64,000 nucleotides of DNA from Stenotrophomonas rhizophila (GCF_003651185.1 NZ_RCDC01000007.1:124001-188000), one strand, 5' to 3'; shown: positions 39,660-48,910, numbered from the stretch's first letter. Translations and numbers: made by a program. The notes: generated from the letters alone by a model not told the origin.

Positions 39660-39732
39660 GGTAGCGCACGACCCACGGTCGTGCGCTACCGGTGCAACGC
39701 ATCCCGGGTAGGTGCCGACCGTGGGTCGGCAC
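39660..39732. repeat. Two REP-like hairpins between convergent genes
   Basis: First: 14-bp perfect arms 39660-39673 / 39677-39690 with a 3-nt loop, GTAG at 39661. Second: GTAG at 39708, arms GTGCCGACC (39712-39720) / GGTCGGCAC (39724-39732). Both follow the GTAG-plus-hairpin plan but with different arms from the GCCGGCC class. They lie between two convergent genes and may serve as bidirectional terminators. Confidence 0.75.
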
Positions 39733-39737
39733 ACGCC

Positions 39738-40559
39738 TCACCCGCGAATGAAGGCCAACAGATCCGCATTGATCACGTCCGCGTGCGTCGTGCACATGCC
39801 GTGCGGAAAGCCTTTGTAGACCTTCAATGTGCCGTGCTTGAGCAGCTTGATCGCCAGCTCCGCTGAATCCGCGATCGGCACGATCTGATCGTCATCGCCA
39901 TGCAGGATCAGCACCGGCACGTCGATCTTTTTCAGGTCGTCGGTGAAGTCGGTTTCCGAGAAGGCTTTGATGCAATCGTAGTGCGCGTTGATCGCGCCCA
40001 TCATGCCTTGCCGCCACCAGTTGTCGACGATGCCCTGCTGCGGCGGCGTGCCCTCGCGGTTGAAGCCGTAGAACGGAATCGGCACGTCGCGGTAGAACGC
40101 CGCACGGCCCGCGACCAGTGCCTGGCGGAAGCCATCGAAGACCTCCCTCGGCGTGCCGCCCGGGTTGGTCTCGCTCTTGACCATGATCGGCGGCACCGCA
40201 CCGATCAGCACGGCCTTGGCGACGCGCCCGGGTTTGGCCTGCGCCACGTAGTGCGCGACTTCGCCACCGCCGGTGGAATGGCCGATGTGGATCGCATCGC
40301 GCAGGTCCAGGTGATCGGCCAGCGCGTTGACGTCCGCGGCGTAGGTGTCCATCTCATGCCCGCCGCTGGTCTGCGAGGAGCGGCCATGGCCGCGGCGGTC
40401 GTGGGCGATCACGCGATAGCCCTGCAGCAGGAAGAACTGCAGCTGGGTGTCCCAGTCATCGGCGCTGAGCGGCCAGCCGTGATGGAACACGAGGGGCTGA
40501 CCCTTGCCCCAGTCCTTGTAGAAGATCTCGGTCTTGTCGGCGGTGGTGACGTAGGGCAT
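39738..40559 (-). CDS. Alpha/beta hydrolase, non-haem chloroperoxidase type
   Basis: 273 residues. [13 protein letters not shown] (oxyanion), [11 protein letters not shown], nucleophile Ser in GHSTGGGE near residue 97, Asp in [10 protein letters not shown] and His in [10 protein letters not shown]. This is the full pattern of the metal-free haloperoxidase/esterase family; the halogenation is usually a side reaction and true substrates are esters. ATG 40559 follows AGGAG with 8-nt spacing. Confidence 0.92.
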   Translation of the reverse strand: MPYVTTADKTEIFYKDWGKGQPLVFHHGWPLSADDWDTQLQFFLLQGYRVIAHDRRGHGRSSQTSGGHEMDTYAADVNALADHLDLRDAIHIGHSTGGGEVAHYVAQAKPGRVAKAVLIGAVPPIMVKSETNPGGTPREVFDGFRQALVAGRAAFYRDVPIPFYGFNREGTPPQQGIVDNWWRQGMMGAINAHYDCIKAFSETDFTDDLKKIDVPVLILHGDDDQIVPIADSAELAIKLLKHGTLKVYKGFPHGMCTTHADVINADLLAFIRG

Positions 40560-40789
40560 GGCACGGAACTCCTGGGGGGAGGGATGGGCGGTGCGGGTGC
40601 TGCCCGTGCATGCTGCGTCGACAGGGTGTTCAGCTGGCATGAAAGGTGGCCGTGCGTGCGCGTCTTCCCGGGCAGACAGCCCAAGGCCACGAGGCGGGGG
40701 CGTGAAGAACAGGCCGCTGAATCAATCTCCCCAGCAACTGTCACGCCGATCGTGTCTAATACCGCTCCCCACGTCACACCCCCACCCCC

Positions 40790-41497
40790 ATGTCCCTTGA
40801 TTCCCATGGCCCCGCGCCGTGCGACGACGCTGACGGCCACCTGGTCACCGCAGGCCCGCTGACCCCGCCACCGGACAGCGCCGGCACCGTGGCCGACCAG
40901 AAGGCGCTGCGCCATTCGGTGGCCGAGGACGTGCAGGGCATGGTCCTGGCGACCCTGGTGGCCTCGCTCGGCCTCGCGATCTTCGCCAAGGGCGGGCTGA
41001 TGATCGGCGGTATGGCCGGGCTGGCCTTCCTGGCCCACTACACCTTCGGCTGGAACTTCGGCCTGGTGTTCGTCCTGGTCAACCTGCCGTTCTACTGGGT
41101 GGCCGTGCGCCGCATGGGCTGGGAATTCACCCTGAAGACCTTCGCGGCGGTCACCGCCTGCGGCGTGCTGACCGACCTGCTGCCGCGCTGGGCCGATTTC
41201 GCCCACATGAGCTCGCTGTACTCGGCGATCGTGGGCGGGGCCCTGGCCGGCCTGGGCATCCTGTTCTACATCCGCCACCGGGCCAGCCTGGGCGGCATCG
41301 GCATCCTGGCGGTGTACCTGCAGCGCACCCGCGGCTGGAGCGCCGGCAAGGTACAGATGTCGTTCGACACGCTGCTGATGTGCGTGGCGTTCTCGGTGCT
41401 GTCCCCATCCAAGGTGATGTACTCGGCGATCGGTGCGGTGGTGCTCAGCCTGGTGCTGATGTTCAACCACCGCCCGGGCCGCTACATGGGCGTCTGA
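40790..41497 (+). CDS. YitT-family (DUF161) membrane protein
   Basis: 235 residues, five to six membrane helices. Motifs GGLMIGGMAGLAFLAHY, VLVNLPFYWVAVRRMGW, RHRASLGGIGILAVYLQ and the end NHRPGRYMG are typical. A hydrophilic N-terminus (1-40) precedes the first helix. Family role unknown. No clear ribosome site; the leader is C-rich. Confidence 0.85.
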   Translation: MSLDSHGPAPCDDADGHLVTAGPLTPPPDSAGTVADQKALRHSVAEDVQGMVLATLVASLGLAIFAKGGLMIGGMAGLAFLAHYTFGWNFGLVFVLVNLPFYWVAVRRMGWEFTLKTFAAVTACGVLTDLLPRWADFAHMSSLYSAIVGGALAGLGILFYIRHRASLGGIGILAVYLQRTRGWSAGKVQMSFDTLLMCVAFSVLSPSKVMYSAIGAVVLSLVLMFNHRPGRYMGV

Positions 41498-41504
41498 CGC
41501 CCGG

Positions 41505-42644
41505 TCATTCCCCCTGCGGCGGCACCGGCACGACGGTCACGCCGGAGACCCAGCGGCGGCTGCGCAGGTCCAGCGTGGCCACCTGCTCGCCAGGGCCGCG
41601 GTACAACCACAGCTGGCAGCACAGGGCATGGTCGCCGGCATAGCTGCTGCGCAGCGCGATGAGCGTGGCGCTGTAGCACTGCTTCCCCGAGCGGATCACG
41701 GTGTCGGCGGCGGTATCGAAGGTGTAGCTGCCGGCGCCGCGCCACGGCCAGATCTCGGCCTCGCCCGGATCGGTGCCGGGGGGCACCGGGCAACGCGCCT
41801 GCGCGTCGCCAAAGTGCGCCACGCCGTCGCCATCGAGGGTCAGCGCGGCCAGCAGGCGCTCAATGTGCTTGAGCAGGCGCCGGTCGGCCGCGATCGCCGT
41901 GGCGTTCGCGTCCAGCGGTTCGCCGTCGACATGCATCACCGGATCGGCCAGCCGATGCTCGCGGCCATAGCGCACCTTCAACTGCACCGTGGGGCTGCGC
42001 TCGCGCGGGTCGGCGGACAACGGCCGGTTCAGCAGCAGGGTATCGCCGTAGTAGTCGCCATCGCGGTAGGCGATGTAGCTGACCCCGTCGATGCGCAGCC
42101 AGTACAGCCCCTGATCGCTGCCACGCCCGCTGAGGCCGTATTGGCCCTGCGCCCAAGGGCGCTGCGGGTCCAGGGAGGTCGGCACCACGAAGCCGTGTTG
42201 TGGATCCCGCCGCAGCATGTCCACCTGCGTGTACAGACCGGTGCCGCCGCTGTAGGCGCTCTGCACCAGGTCACGCTGGCCGTCGCCATCCAGATCGAGC
42301 AGGGAGAGCGACAGCTCGCCCATCTCCACCGGCACGGTGTGCTGGGCATCCGTCTCGCGCAGGTAGCGGGTCACCGCGTCCCACTCCGCCGGGGTGACGT
42401 TGGCAGGGCGCACCAGCGCGGGCAGCGGCGCATCGCTGTCGCCGGCCACCGGAATCTGCAGGTCGATCCCCGTCTCGTCGCGGTAGCGGGCCAGCACGGT
42501 ATCGATCGGGGCCGGATCATCGGCGGGCAATGCGGCGATCTCCGCGCGCAGGCGCTCCAGCACGCCGTCCAGATCGCTTGCTGCAGCCAGCGGGGGCAGG
42601 CTCAGGGCAGCGAGCAGCGCAGCCCGCACTACCGGGTGCGTCAC
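41505..42644 (-). CDS. Exported protein of unknown function
   Basis: 379 residues with a signal peptide (about 1-22, LPPLAAAS). A segment LLDLDGDGQRDLV (near 115) is a calcium-loop-like Dx(D/N)xDG motif, as in FG-GAP/dockerin-like repeats, and a second LTLDGDGVAHFGD occurs near 275. Three Cys residues in the last third could form a disulfide. Family not recognised. Its start overlaps the end of tag by 4 nt, so the two are likely cotranscribed. Confidence 0.7.
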   Translation of the reverse strand: MTHPVVRAALLAALSLPPLAAASDLDGVLERLRAEIAALPADDPAPIDTVLARYRDETGIDLQIPVAGDSDAPLPALVRPANVTPAEWDAVTRYLRETDAQHTVPVEMGELSLSLLDLDGDGQRDLVQSAYSGGTGLYTQVDMLRRDPQHGFVVPTSLDPQRPWAQGQYGLSGRGSDQGLYWLRIDGVSYIAYRDGDYYGDTLLLNRPLSADPRERSPTVQLKVRYGREHRLADPVMHVDGEPLDANATAIAADRRLLKHIERLLAALTLDGDGVAHFGDAQARCPVPPGTDPGEAEIWPWRGAGSYTFDTAADTVIRSGKQCYSATLIALRSSYAGDHALCCQLWLYRGPGEQVATLDLRSRRWVSGVTVVPVPPQGE

Positions 42645-43177
42645 TTCCGGCGCCAGGCCGGCTTGAGCGTGTCGATGCGCTTGAACACCGGGCAGTCCGG
42701 GCGGTGCGCGCCGGGCAGGTAGCCCAGGCTCATGAGGAACTCGCCGGTGATCTCCCCGCCGGTAAAGCGGAAGGTCTTCTTGAACAGCTTCACCCAGCCG
42801 GCCTTGTCCAGCGGATGGTGGGCATCCAGCCAGCCGGCGAAACTGCCGTGGCTGGCCCGCAGCTGCTGGATCACCTGGGCGTTGTGGACCGCCGCGTGCA
42901 CCTTGAGCCGGTTGCGGATGATCCGGGCATCGTTGAGCAGGCGCTCGATGTCGCGCTCGCCATAGGCGGCTACCGTGTCCACGTCGAAACCGTCGTAGGC
43001 CGCGCGGAAGCCCTCGCGCTTCTTCAGTATGGTCTCCCAGCTCAGGCCGGCCTGGTTGATCTCCAGGATCAGGCGCTCGAACAGTTCGCGCTCCTCGCGC
43101 TGCGGGAAGCCGTACTCGTGGTCATGGTAGTGGCCGTGGACCGGATGGCCGGGGGCGATGAGGCAGTAACCGGACAC
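42641..43177 (-). CDS. tag: DNA-3-methyladenine glycosylase I
   Basis: 178 residues; removes 3-methyladenine from alkylated DNA. Tag signature YHDHEYGFP, LILEINQAGLSWETILKKRE, and AYGERDIERLLNDARIIRNRLK in the HhH-like core. Compared with E. coli Tag the zinc-binding Cys/His set is incomplete (N-terminal Cys present, a single C-terminal Cys), so it may be of the zinc-less branch. Confidence 0.9.
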   Translation of the reverse strand: MSGYCLIAPGHPVHGHYHDHEYGFPQREERELFERLILEINQAGLSWETILKKREGFRAAYDGFDVDTVAAYGERDIERLLNDARIIRNRLKVHAAVHNAQVIQQLRASHGSFAGWLDAHHPLDKAGWVKLFKKTFRFTGGEITGEFLMSLGYLPGAHRPDCPVFKRIDTLKPAWRRK

Positions 43178-43286
43178 GTGCAGCTCCTTGCGATGGCGGA
43201 TCAGGCATGCGGGCCGGAGCGCGCGTGCAGGCCTGCATTATGTCAGCGCGAAAGCGCACATCACGGCCAGCGGCTAGAATGGGGCC

Positions 43287-43853
43287 ATGTCTGAACTGTC
43301 CACTTCGCTTGCCCACCACCTGCTGGTCGCGCTGCCGTCGCTGACCGACCCCACCTTTGCCCGTACCGTGGCGCTGATCTGCCAGCACGACGAGAACGGC
43401 GCCATGGGCGTGCTGGTCAACCAGCCCTCCGAGTACACCCTCGGCGAAGTGCTGGCCCAGATGGAGATCACCACCACCAGCGACACGCTGCCTGCCCAGA
43501 TCGTGCTCAACGGCGGCCCGGTGCATCCCGAGCGCGGCTTCGTGATCCATGACGATGCGCGCAGCTGGGATTCCAGCCTGGCCGTGGGCGAGGGCGTGTT
43601 CCTCACCACCTCGCGCGACATCCTTGAAGCCATGGCCCGTGGCGAGGGCCCGCGCAACGCGCTGGTCACCCTGGGCTGCGCCGGCTGGAGCGAGGGGCAG
43701 CTGGAATCCGAGCTGGCCGAGAACAGCTGGCTGGCCGTGCCGGCCGACGCCGAGCTGTTGTTCAGCACCCCGTTCGAACAGCGTTGGCAGGGTGCGGCGG
43801 CACGTATCGGCGTGGACCTGTTCCGCCTCACCGATTACAGCGGTCATGTCTGA
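43287..43853 (+). CDS. YqgE/AlgH-family protein
   Basis: 188 residues (UPF0301). [51 protein letters not shown] and [15 protein letters not shown] are the family signature. Called AlgH in Pseudomonas for a reported effect on alginate; biochemical role unsettled. Overlaps ruvX by 8 nt, the usual neighbour in gammaproteobacteria. Confidence 0.95.
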   Translation: MSELSTSLAHHLLVALPSLTDPTFARTVALICQHDENGAMGVLVNQPSEYTLGEVLAQMEITTTSDTLPAQIVLNGGPVHPERGFVIHDDARSWDSSLAVGEGVFLTTSRDILEAMARGEGPRNALVTLGCAGWSEGQLESELAENSWLAVPADAELLFSTPFEQRWQGAAARIGVDLFRLTDYSGHV

Positions 43854-44343
43854 GCCGGCCACGCCAGCGCCCGCCGCGCCCGCGCCGCCGACCATCCGCC
43901 GTGATGGCACGGTGCTCGGCTTCGACGTCGGTTCGCGCCGCATCGGCGTGGCCATCGGCAGTTCGTTCGGCACCCATGCGCGTGCGATCGCCGTGGTCGA
44001 TGTCCACGGCAACGGCCCGGACTGGACCGCGGTGGAGCGCCTGATCAAAGAGTGGCGGCCGGACGGCCTGGTGGTCGGCGACCCGCTGACCCTGGACGGC
44101 CAGGACCAGCCCAACCGCAAGCGTGCGCAGGGCTTTGCCCGCCAGCTGCGGGAACGTTTCAAACTGCCGGTGGTGCTGGTCGATGAGCGTTCCAGCTCGG
44201 TCGAGGCGGCACGCCGGTTCGCGGTCGAGCGCGCCGAAGGCCGCAAACGCCGCCGCGATGCCGCTGCACTCGATGCAGTGGCCGCGGCGGTGATCATCGA
44301 ACGCTGGCTCTCCTGCCCGGATGACGCCACCCCCGTTTCCTGA
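43846..44343 (+). CDS. ruvX: Holliday-junction-resolvase-like protein / 16S rRNA-processing nuclease
   Basis: 165 residues (YqgF). RNase-H fold with catalytic Asp in [15 protein letters not shown], Glu-side [11 protein letters not shown] and [12 protein letters not shown], and a final Asp in [10 protein letters not shown]. Family members process pre-16S rRNA 5' ends. It has a Pro/Ala-rich N-terminal extension of about 20 residues. Confidence 0.95.
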   Translation: MSEPATPAPAAPAPPTIRRDGTVLGFDVGSRRIGVAIGSSFGTHARAIAVVDVHGNGPDWTAVERLIKEWRPDGLVVGDPLTLDGQDQPNRKRAQGFARQLRERFKLPVVLVDERSSSVEAARRFAVERAEGRKRRRDAAALDAVAAAVIIERWLSCPDDATPVS

Positions 44344-44359
44344 CCCTCAGACCCTGCCC

Positions 44360-45310
44360 ATGACCGCCTCGCAACTCGATTCCGATGGACGCCTGCGTCA
44401 CCTGCTGACCCTGGAAGGTCTGCCCCGCGAAACCCTGCTGCAGCTGCTCGACCGCGCCGGCCAGATCCGCGATGCGGCCGTCGGCCGGGTCGGCAACAAG
44501 CGTCACGTGCTCGGTGGCTCGGCGGTCTGCACGCTGTTCTTCGAACCGTCCACGCGCACCCGCAGCTCGTTCCAGTTGGCCGCGCAGCGCTTGGGCGCGG
44601 ACGTGCTGAACTTCGACGCCTCCACGTCCTCCACCCGCAAGGGCGAGACCGCCTGCGACACGCTGAAGAACCTGGAGGCGATGGGCGTGCGCGGCTTCGT
44701 GGTGCGGCATCCCGATGATGGCGCGGTGGCGGCGCTGGCCGCGGCGGCGGGCGAGGGCACCGCCCTGGTCAACGCCGGTGATGGCCGCAGTTCGCATCCC
44801 ACCCAGGGCCTGCTGGACATGCTGACCCTGCGCCAGGCCAAGGGCAGTGATTTCTCGAAGATGAAGGTGATCATCGTCGGCGACGTGAAGCACTCGCGCG
44901 TGGCCCGCACCGACCTGCATGCCTTGCGCACGCTGGGCGTCGGCGAGATCCGCGTGTGCGGCCCGCAGTCGCTGCTGCCGGATGATGACACCCTCAAGGG
45001 CTGCATCGTTGGTCAGGATTTCGACGCCATGCTGGAAGGCGCCGACGCGCTGATGATGCTGCGCCTGCAGCGCGAGCGCATGGAGGAAGGCCTGGTGCCC
45101 TCGCTGGAGCAGTACCACGCGCAGTACGGCCTGGATGCCCCGCGCTTGAAGCGTGCCGGCACCGATGCCGCCGTGTTGCACCCGGGCCCGATCAACCGCG
45201 GCGTGGAAGTCACCGACGAAGTGGCCGATGGCCCGCAGTCGTGGGTGCTGCGCCAGGTCGCCAACGGCGTCGCCGTGCGCATGGCGGTGCTGGAGACGTT
45301 GTTGGGATAA
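44360..45310 (+). CDS. pyrB: Aspartate carbamoyltransferase catalytic subunit
   Basis: 316 residues; second step of pyrimidine synthesis. Carbamoyl-phosphate site FEPSTRTRSSF, SSTRKGET loop, HPTQGLLDMLTL, GDVKHSRVARTD and the aspartate-side HPGPINRGVE. An in-frame ATG at 44321 would overlap ruvX; 44360 fits the family better. No pyrI follows, so allosteric control by that subunit is not expected from this locus. Confidence 0.96.
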   Translation: MTASQLDSDGRLRHLLTLEGLPRETLLQLLDRAGQIRDAAVGRVGNKRHVLGGSAVCTLFFEPSTRTRSSFQLAAQRLGADVLNFDASTSSTRKGETACDTLKNLEAMGVRGFVVRHPDDGAVAALAAAAGEGTALVNAGDGRSSHPTQGLLDMLTLRQAKGSDFSKMKVIIVGDVKHSRVARTDLHALRTLGVGEIRVCGPQSLLPDDDTLKGCIVGQDFDAMLEGADALMMLRLQRERMEEGLVPSLEQYHAQYGLDAPRLKRAGTDAAVLHPGPINRGVEVTDEVADGPQSWVLRQVANGVAVRMAVLETLLG

Positions 45311-45326
45311 GACGTCTCGGCCCACG

Positions 45327-45351
45327 GTAGGCATCGACCGTTGGTCGATGC
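45327..45351 (+). repeat. Divergent REP-like hairpin after pyrB
   Basis: GTAG (45327-45330) followed by GCATCGACC (45331-45339) / GGTCGATGC (45343-45351) with GTT loop. Same plan as the neighbouring REP units but with other arm sequence; may end the pyrB transcript. Confidence 0.7.
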
Positions 45352-45360
45352 GCATGACCG

Positions 45361-45568
45361 GTAGTGCCGGCCGCTGGCCGGCTCCGCAGAAATCCCAACA
45401 GCACGCCGGTAGTGCCGGCCGCTGGCCGGCTCCGCAGAAGTCCCAACAGCACGCAGGTAGTGCCGGCCGCTGGCCGGCTCCGCAGAAATCCCAACAGCAC
45501 GCAGAGTAGTGCCGGCCGCTGGCCGGCTCCCGATGTCTGTTGCGGAGCCGGCCAGCGGCCGGCACTAC
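45361..45568 (+). repeat. REP cluster: four direct and one inverted SMAG unit
   Basis: Direct units start at 45361, 45409, 45457 and 45506 (period 48-49 nt), each GTAGTGCCGGCCGCTGGCCG followed by GCTC, with a conserved spacer CGCAGAAATCCCAACAGCAC. A fifth, inverted unit (45568 down to 45545) contains the stop codon of the RAYT gene. The repetition includes the spacer, so the array grew by duplication of unit plus spacer. Confidence 0.92.
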
Positions 45569-46020
45569 CGGTCATGAGGCCATAGGGTCCATGCGTACGG
45601 GTAGTCTCCGATCTGCTCTGAAAGCCCTGCACGGATCGGATTGCCGAGGATGTAAAGGGCATGCCGATGCAGCGACTCGTCGCAACGCACGGCGTGATCG
45701 TGGTAACCGGCTTGCCAGAACGAACCACCACGACCCAGCGATCGATTGATCGCCAACGCAGTCGATGATTTCAAGCGTCGAGCGATATCGGCAAGTGGCT
45801 TAGCTTCCAGTTCCACCAACCAGTGCAGATGGTCGGGCATGACGACCCAGGCAAGGGATCGTGCATATCCACGTTCGTCCATTTCCTTCAGGCCGAACAT
45901 CGCGATCGCGGAAACGTCGGGATCATCAAACCAACGCCGACGGTTGTGGCAGACCATCGTAAGGACGTAGGTCTGCCCTGGAATCGAACAGCGCCCTGCG
46001 CGTAGCCGAGAAGAACTCAT
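45565..46020 (-). CDS. REP-associated tyrosine transposase (RAYT)
   Basis: 151 residues of the Y1 HUH (IS200/IS605-related) superfamily. HUH motif MPDHLHWLV with metal-binding His64 and His66, and FWQAGYHDH with catalytic Tyr106; NPIRAGL near 130 is also typical. RAYTs bind and cleave REP DNA at GTAG and are thought to spread these elements. Here it is single-copy in the window and flanked by REP clusters on both sides. Its TAG stop is supplied by the GTAG of an inverted REP. Confidence 0.93.
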   Translation of the reverse strand: MSSSRLRAGRCSIPGQTYVLTMVCHNRRRWFDDPDVSAIAMFGLKEMDERGYARSLAWVVMPDHLHWLVELEAKPLADIARRLKSSTALAINRSLGRGGSFWQAGYHDHAVRCDESLHRHALYILGNPIRAGLSEQIGDYPYAWTLWPHDR

Positions 46021-46097
46021 GGTGCATCGTCATTGATTCCGCAGGCCCGCGGTGTCGGGCAAGGCCGCAAGCGCTTATCGCGGAATACCACGAGAGC

Positions 46098-46337
46098 GTA
46101 GTGCCGGCCGCTGGCCGGCTCTGCATGACCCACAACGTGACGGGGTAGTGCCGGCCGCTGGCCGGCTCCACGGAGCGTCTGCGATCACGAACAGCATGGC
46201 GCGATGACGGAATGTTGCAGAGCCGGCCAGCGGCCGGCACTACCTGAAGCTGCGAGGATTTCTGCAGAGCCGGCCAGCGGCCGGCACTACTTGACGCTGT
46301 CAGAATTTCTGCGGAGCCGGCCAGCGGCCGGCACTAC
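46098..46337. repeat. REP cluster upstream of the RAYT gene
   Basis: Two units on the + strand (46098-46121, 46145-46168; period 47) face three on the - strand (46243-46220, 46290-46267, 46337-46314; period 47). The spacers of the inverted set share TTTCTGC(A/G). The head-to-head arrangement (GTAG outwards on both flanks) is the composite BIME-like plan. It fills the 329-bp gap between the RAYT and esterase genes, which otherwise holds nothing recognised. Confidence 0.9.
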
Positions 46338-46349
46338 CGAAAATGCCCA

Positions 46350-47150
46350 TCATCGCTTCTGCGCGAACAGCCACGCCCACATCGCCGCATCGGCATAGGT
46401 GGCGTCCCAGGCGTTGTGGTTTCCTTCGGGGTACTCGGTGTAACGCACATCCTTCGCGCCGGCCTGCTGGAACGCGGCGTGCAGCTTGCGGTCGTCGTCC
46501 GGCGGCACCACGTCGTCCAGCGCGCCATGGAACATCCAGATCGGGACGTCGCGCAGGCGCTGGGCAATGGCGGCGTACGGATCGGCCTCGTGGGCGACAT
46601 CCTCGACGAACAGGGTGGGGCGCACCGCGCGCGGGGCCAGCACCGCGCCGCACACCGGCACGATCGCGGCGAAGCGCTGTGGCGCGTCCAGCGCGATGTT
46701 CCAGCTGCCGTAGCCGCCCATCGACATGCCGGTCAGGTACTGCCGCCGCGGATCAGCGCCGAATTCGGCGATGGCGGCATCCAGTGCGGCCAGCGCGATG
46801 CGGTTGTTCTCGCCCGACCATTCCTGGTCATCCGGCGTCTGCGGCAGCACGACCAGCGCGGGGAAGGTGGCGGCGTGCTGGCGCAGGTACGGCCCCAGCC
46901 CGGCCTGGGTCTGGCGGCGGCCGTCGCGGCCACGCTCACCGGAGCCATGCAGGAACAGCACCACAGGCAATTCGCCGCGTGAGGCGGCGGCGTTGCGCGG
47001 CACGAATACCTGGTAATACGCGGTCTGCCCATCCACTTTCACCGCACGGCCGACGAACTGGCCACCGGAGCCAGCCGGGGTGCTCGCACAGCCGGCCACC
47101 GTCATCATCGCCACCGCCCACAGCAGCCATCCACCCCAGCGTCGTGCCAT
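46350..47150 (-). CDS. Lipoprotein esterase (phospholipase/carboxylesterase type)
   Basis: 266 residues. Lipobox VAGC with lipid on Cys21. Alpha/beta hydrolase: VVLFLHGSGERG (oxyanion), nucleophile Ser143 in TGMSMGGYGSW, Asp in FHGALDDVVPP near 215 and His in EGNHNAWD near 247. Resembles secreted PHB-depolymerase/feruloyl-esterase-like proteins. The gene ends 13 nt after a REP unit. Substrate unknown. Confidence 0.88.
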   Translation of the reverse strand: MARRWGGWLLWAVAMMTVAGCASTPAGSGGQFVGRAVKVDGQTAYYQVFVPRNAAASRGELPVVLFLHGSGERGRDGRRQTQAGLGPYLRQHAATFPALVVLPQTPDDQEWSGENNRIALAALDAAIAEFGADPRRQYLTGMSMGGYGSWNIALDAPQRFAAIVPVCGAVLAPRAVRPTLFVEDVAHEADPYAAIAQRLRDVPIWMFHGALDDVVPPDDDRKLHAAFQQAGAKDVRYTEYPEGNHNAWDATYADAAMWAWLFAQKR

Positions 47151-47217
47151 TGTCGTGCCCTGATTGAAATCGTTTTCAGTCTAGGCCCGGTGGTGCGCCG
47201 GAGCATCTTGCAGTGCA

Positions 47218-47484
47218 TCAGTGCGGGCGCGGTGCCGCGGCGAGGATGTCCAGCTGTTCGATCGCCTCGGGGTGACCGTCGGCGGCGGCCGCCTGCACCT
47301 GCGCCAGGCTGGGGTGGACCACCAGCAGGATCAGGTTCTCGCACTGCGGGCAGTCGAACTGGGCTTCGTCTTCGTGCAGTTCCATCGGCATCTGCCGCGC
47401 GCTGCCCTGCCATTCGCAGGCGGCGCAGGTATAGGTCGCGTCGCGCCAGCCGGGCTGGAAGTATTTGTCGAGGGTCAGGGCCAT
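47218..47484 (-). CDS. Small zinc-ribbon protein
   Basis: 88 residues with CAAC (20-23) and CPQC (46-49), two CxxC knuckles that should bind one zinc. Acidic HEDEAQ in between, Ala-rich helical C-terminus. Resembles CPXCG-type Cys-rich proteins; role unknown. It follows mgtE on the same strand after 13 nt and is probably cotranscribed. Confidence 0.75.
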   Translation of the reverse strand: MALTLDKYFQPGWRDATYTCAACEWQGSARQMPMELHEDEAQFDCPQCENLILLVVHPSLAQVQAAAADGHPEAIEQLDILAAAPRPH

Positions 47485-47497
47485 GCGGGGTCCAGGG

Positions 47498-48859
47498 TCA
47501 ATGCAGCAGGATCAGGCTGGCCAGGCCGAGGAAGCTGAAGAAGCCCATGACGTCGGTGACGGCGGTGACCACCACGGTACCGGCCACGGCCGGATCGACG
47601 TTCATGCGCTTGAGCAGCAGCGGCAGCAGGACGCCGGCCAGGGCCGCGGCGCAGAAGTTGATGATCAGCGCCATCGTGATCACCAGCGAGAGCAGGAAAC
47701 TGTGGAACCAGAGGTAGGCGATGATGCCGACCACGGTGCCGATCAGGGTGCCGTTGATCAGCGCGACCCGCGATTCCTTCCACAGCAGGATGCGTGCGTT
47801 GCTCTGGCCGACCTGGCCCAGCGCGATGCCACGCACCATCAGGGTCAGCACCTGCACGGCGGCATTGCCGCCCACGCCGGCCACGATCGGCATCAGCACG
47901 GCCAGCGCCACCACTTTCTGCAGGGTCAGCTCGAACTGGCCGATCACGCTGGCCGCCAGGAACGCGGTACACAGGTTGATGCCCAGCCAGACCACGCGGC
48001 CGCGCACGGCGCGCTTGATCGGCGAGAACAGATCTTCTTCTTCGTCCAGGCCGGCGGCGCCCAGCGCCTGGTGCTCGGCCTGCGAGCGGATGATGTCGAC
48101 CACGTCATCGATGGTGATGCGGCCGAGCAGGATGTTGTTGTCGTCCACCACCGGGGCGGAGACCCAGTCATGATCGGAGAACTGGCGCGCGACTTCATCG
48201 GCGCTCTCGCCGACATCGATCGCCGGCTGCTCGTCATCGATCAGGCGGTTGATCGGGGTGTTGTCCTCGTGCGTCACCAGCGCGGCCAGCGACAGGCGGC
48301 CCAGGTATTGATGGCGGCGGCTGACCACGAACAGGTGATCGGTGTGGTCGGGCAGTTCGCCGCGCAGGCGCAGGTAGCGCAGCACCACATCGACATTGAC
48401 GTCGGCGCGCACGGTCACCACGTCCGGGTTCATGAGGCGGCCGGCGCTGTCCTCGGGATACGACAGCACCTGCTCGAGCCGCTCGCGGTTCTCGCGGTCC
48501 ATCGACTTGAGCACTTCATCGATGACCGTGTCCGGCAGGTCTTCGACCAGATCGGCAAGGTCATCGATGTCCAGGTCTTCGACCGCGGCGATGATCTCGT
48601 CCGGGTCCATGTCGGCCAGCAGGCTTTCGCGCACTTCCTCGCCGACGTGGACCAGCACCTCGCCGTCGTCTTCCGGATCGACCAGGCCCCAGACAATCTC
48701 GCGCTTGCCCGGGGGCAGCGATTCGAGCAGGTTGCCGATTTCCGCCGGCGCCAGGGTGTTGACCAATCGACGGACCGGACCCAACCGCCCGCTGTCCAGT
48801 GCATCGGACAACAGCCGCAGCTGGCGCGCCGTCTTGTCGTGGCGTACGGCTTCGGCCAT
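47498..48859 (-). CDS. mgtE: Magnesium transporter MgtE
   Basis: 453 residues. Cytoplasmic N-domain of helical repeats (1-130, LPPGKREIVWGLV), two CBS domains (about 135-255) that sense Mg2+, and five C-terminal membrane helices with the pore motif PIVAGVGGNAAVQ and the C-terminal TAVTDVMGFFSFLG. Mg2+ channel gated by intracellular Mg2+. CAGGAG lies just before ATG 48859. A terminator-like hairpin sits in the short leader. Confidence 0.95.
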   Translation of the reverse strand: MAEAVRHDKTARQLRLLSDALDSGRLGPVRRLVNTLAPAEIGNLLESLPPGKREIVWGLVDPEDDGEVLVHVGEEVRESLLADMDPDEIIAAVEDLDIDDLADLVEDLPDTVIDEVLKSMDRENRERLEQVLSYPEDSAGRLMNPDVVTVRADVNVDVVLRYLRLRGELPDHTDHLFVVSRRHQYLGRLSLAALVTHEDNTPINRLIDDEQPAIDVGESADEVARQFSDHDWVSAPVVDDNNILLGRITIDDVVDIIRSQAEHQALGAAGLDEEEDLFSPIKRAVRGRVVWLGINLCTAFLAASVIGQFELTLQKVVALAVLMPIVAGVGGNAAVQVLTLMVRGIALGQVGQSNARILLWKESRVALINGTLIGTVVGIIAYLWFHSFLLSLVITMALIINFCAAALAGVLLPLLLKRMNVDPAVAGTVVVTAVTDVMGFFSFLGLASLILLH

Positions 48860-48874
48860 GCGCAGCTCCTGCGG

Positions 48875-48910
48875 AAAAAGAAAAGGCCGCTATCCGGTAG
48901 AGGATGCGGC
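48875..48910 (-). terminator. Terminator-like hairpin in the mgtE leader
   Basis: On the minus strand GCCGC-ATCC (48910-48902) pairs with GGAT-(A)-GCGGC (48895-48886) around a 6-nt loop, followed by CTTTTCTTTTT (48885-48875). It lies between ptsI and mgtE, ending 5 nt before the mgtE ribosome site. It could stop PTS transcripts or attenuate mgtE. Confidence 0.6.

Noticed and set aside
45361..45529. CRISPR-like array with ~48-nt period
   Set aside because: The spacers between palindromes are themselves conserved and the repeats match GTAG REP elements; a RAYT gene, not cas genes, is adjacent.
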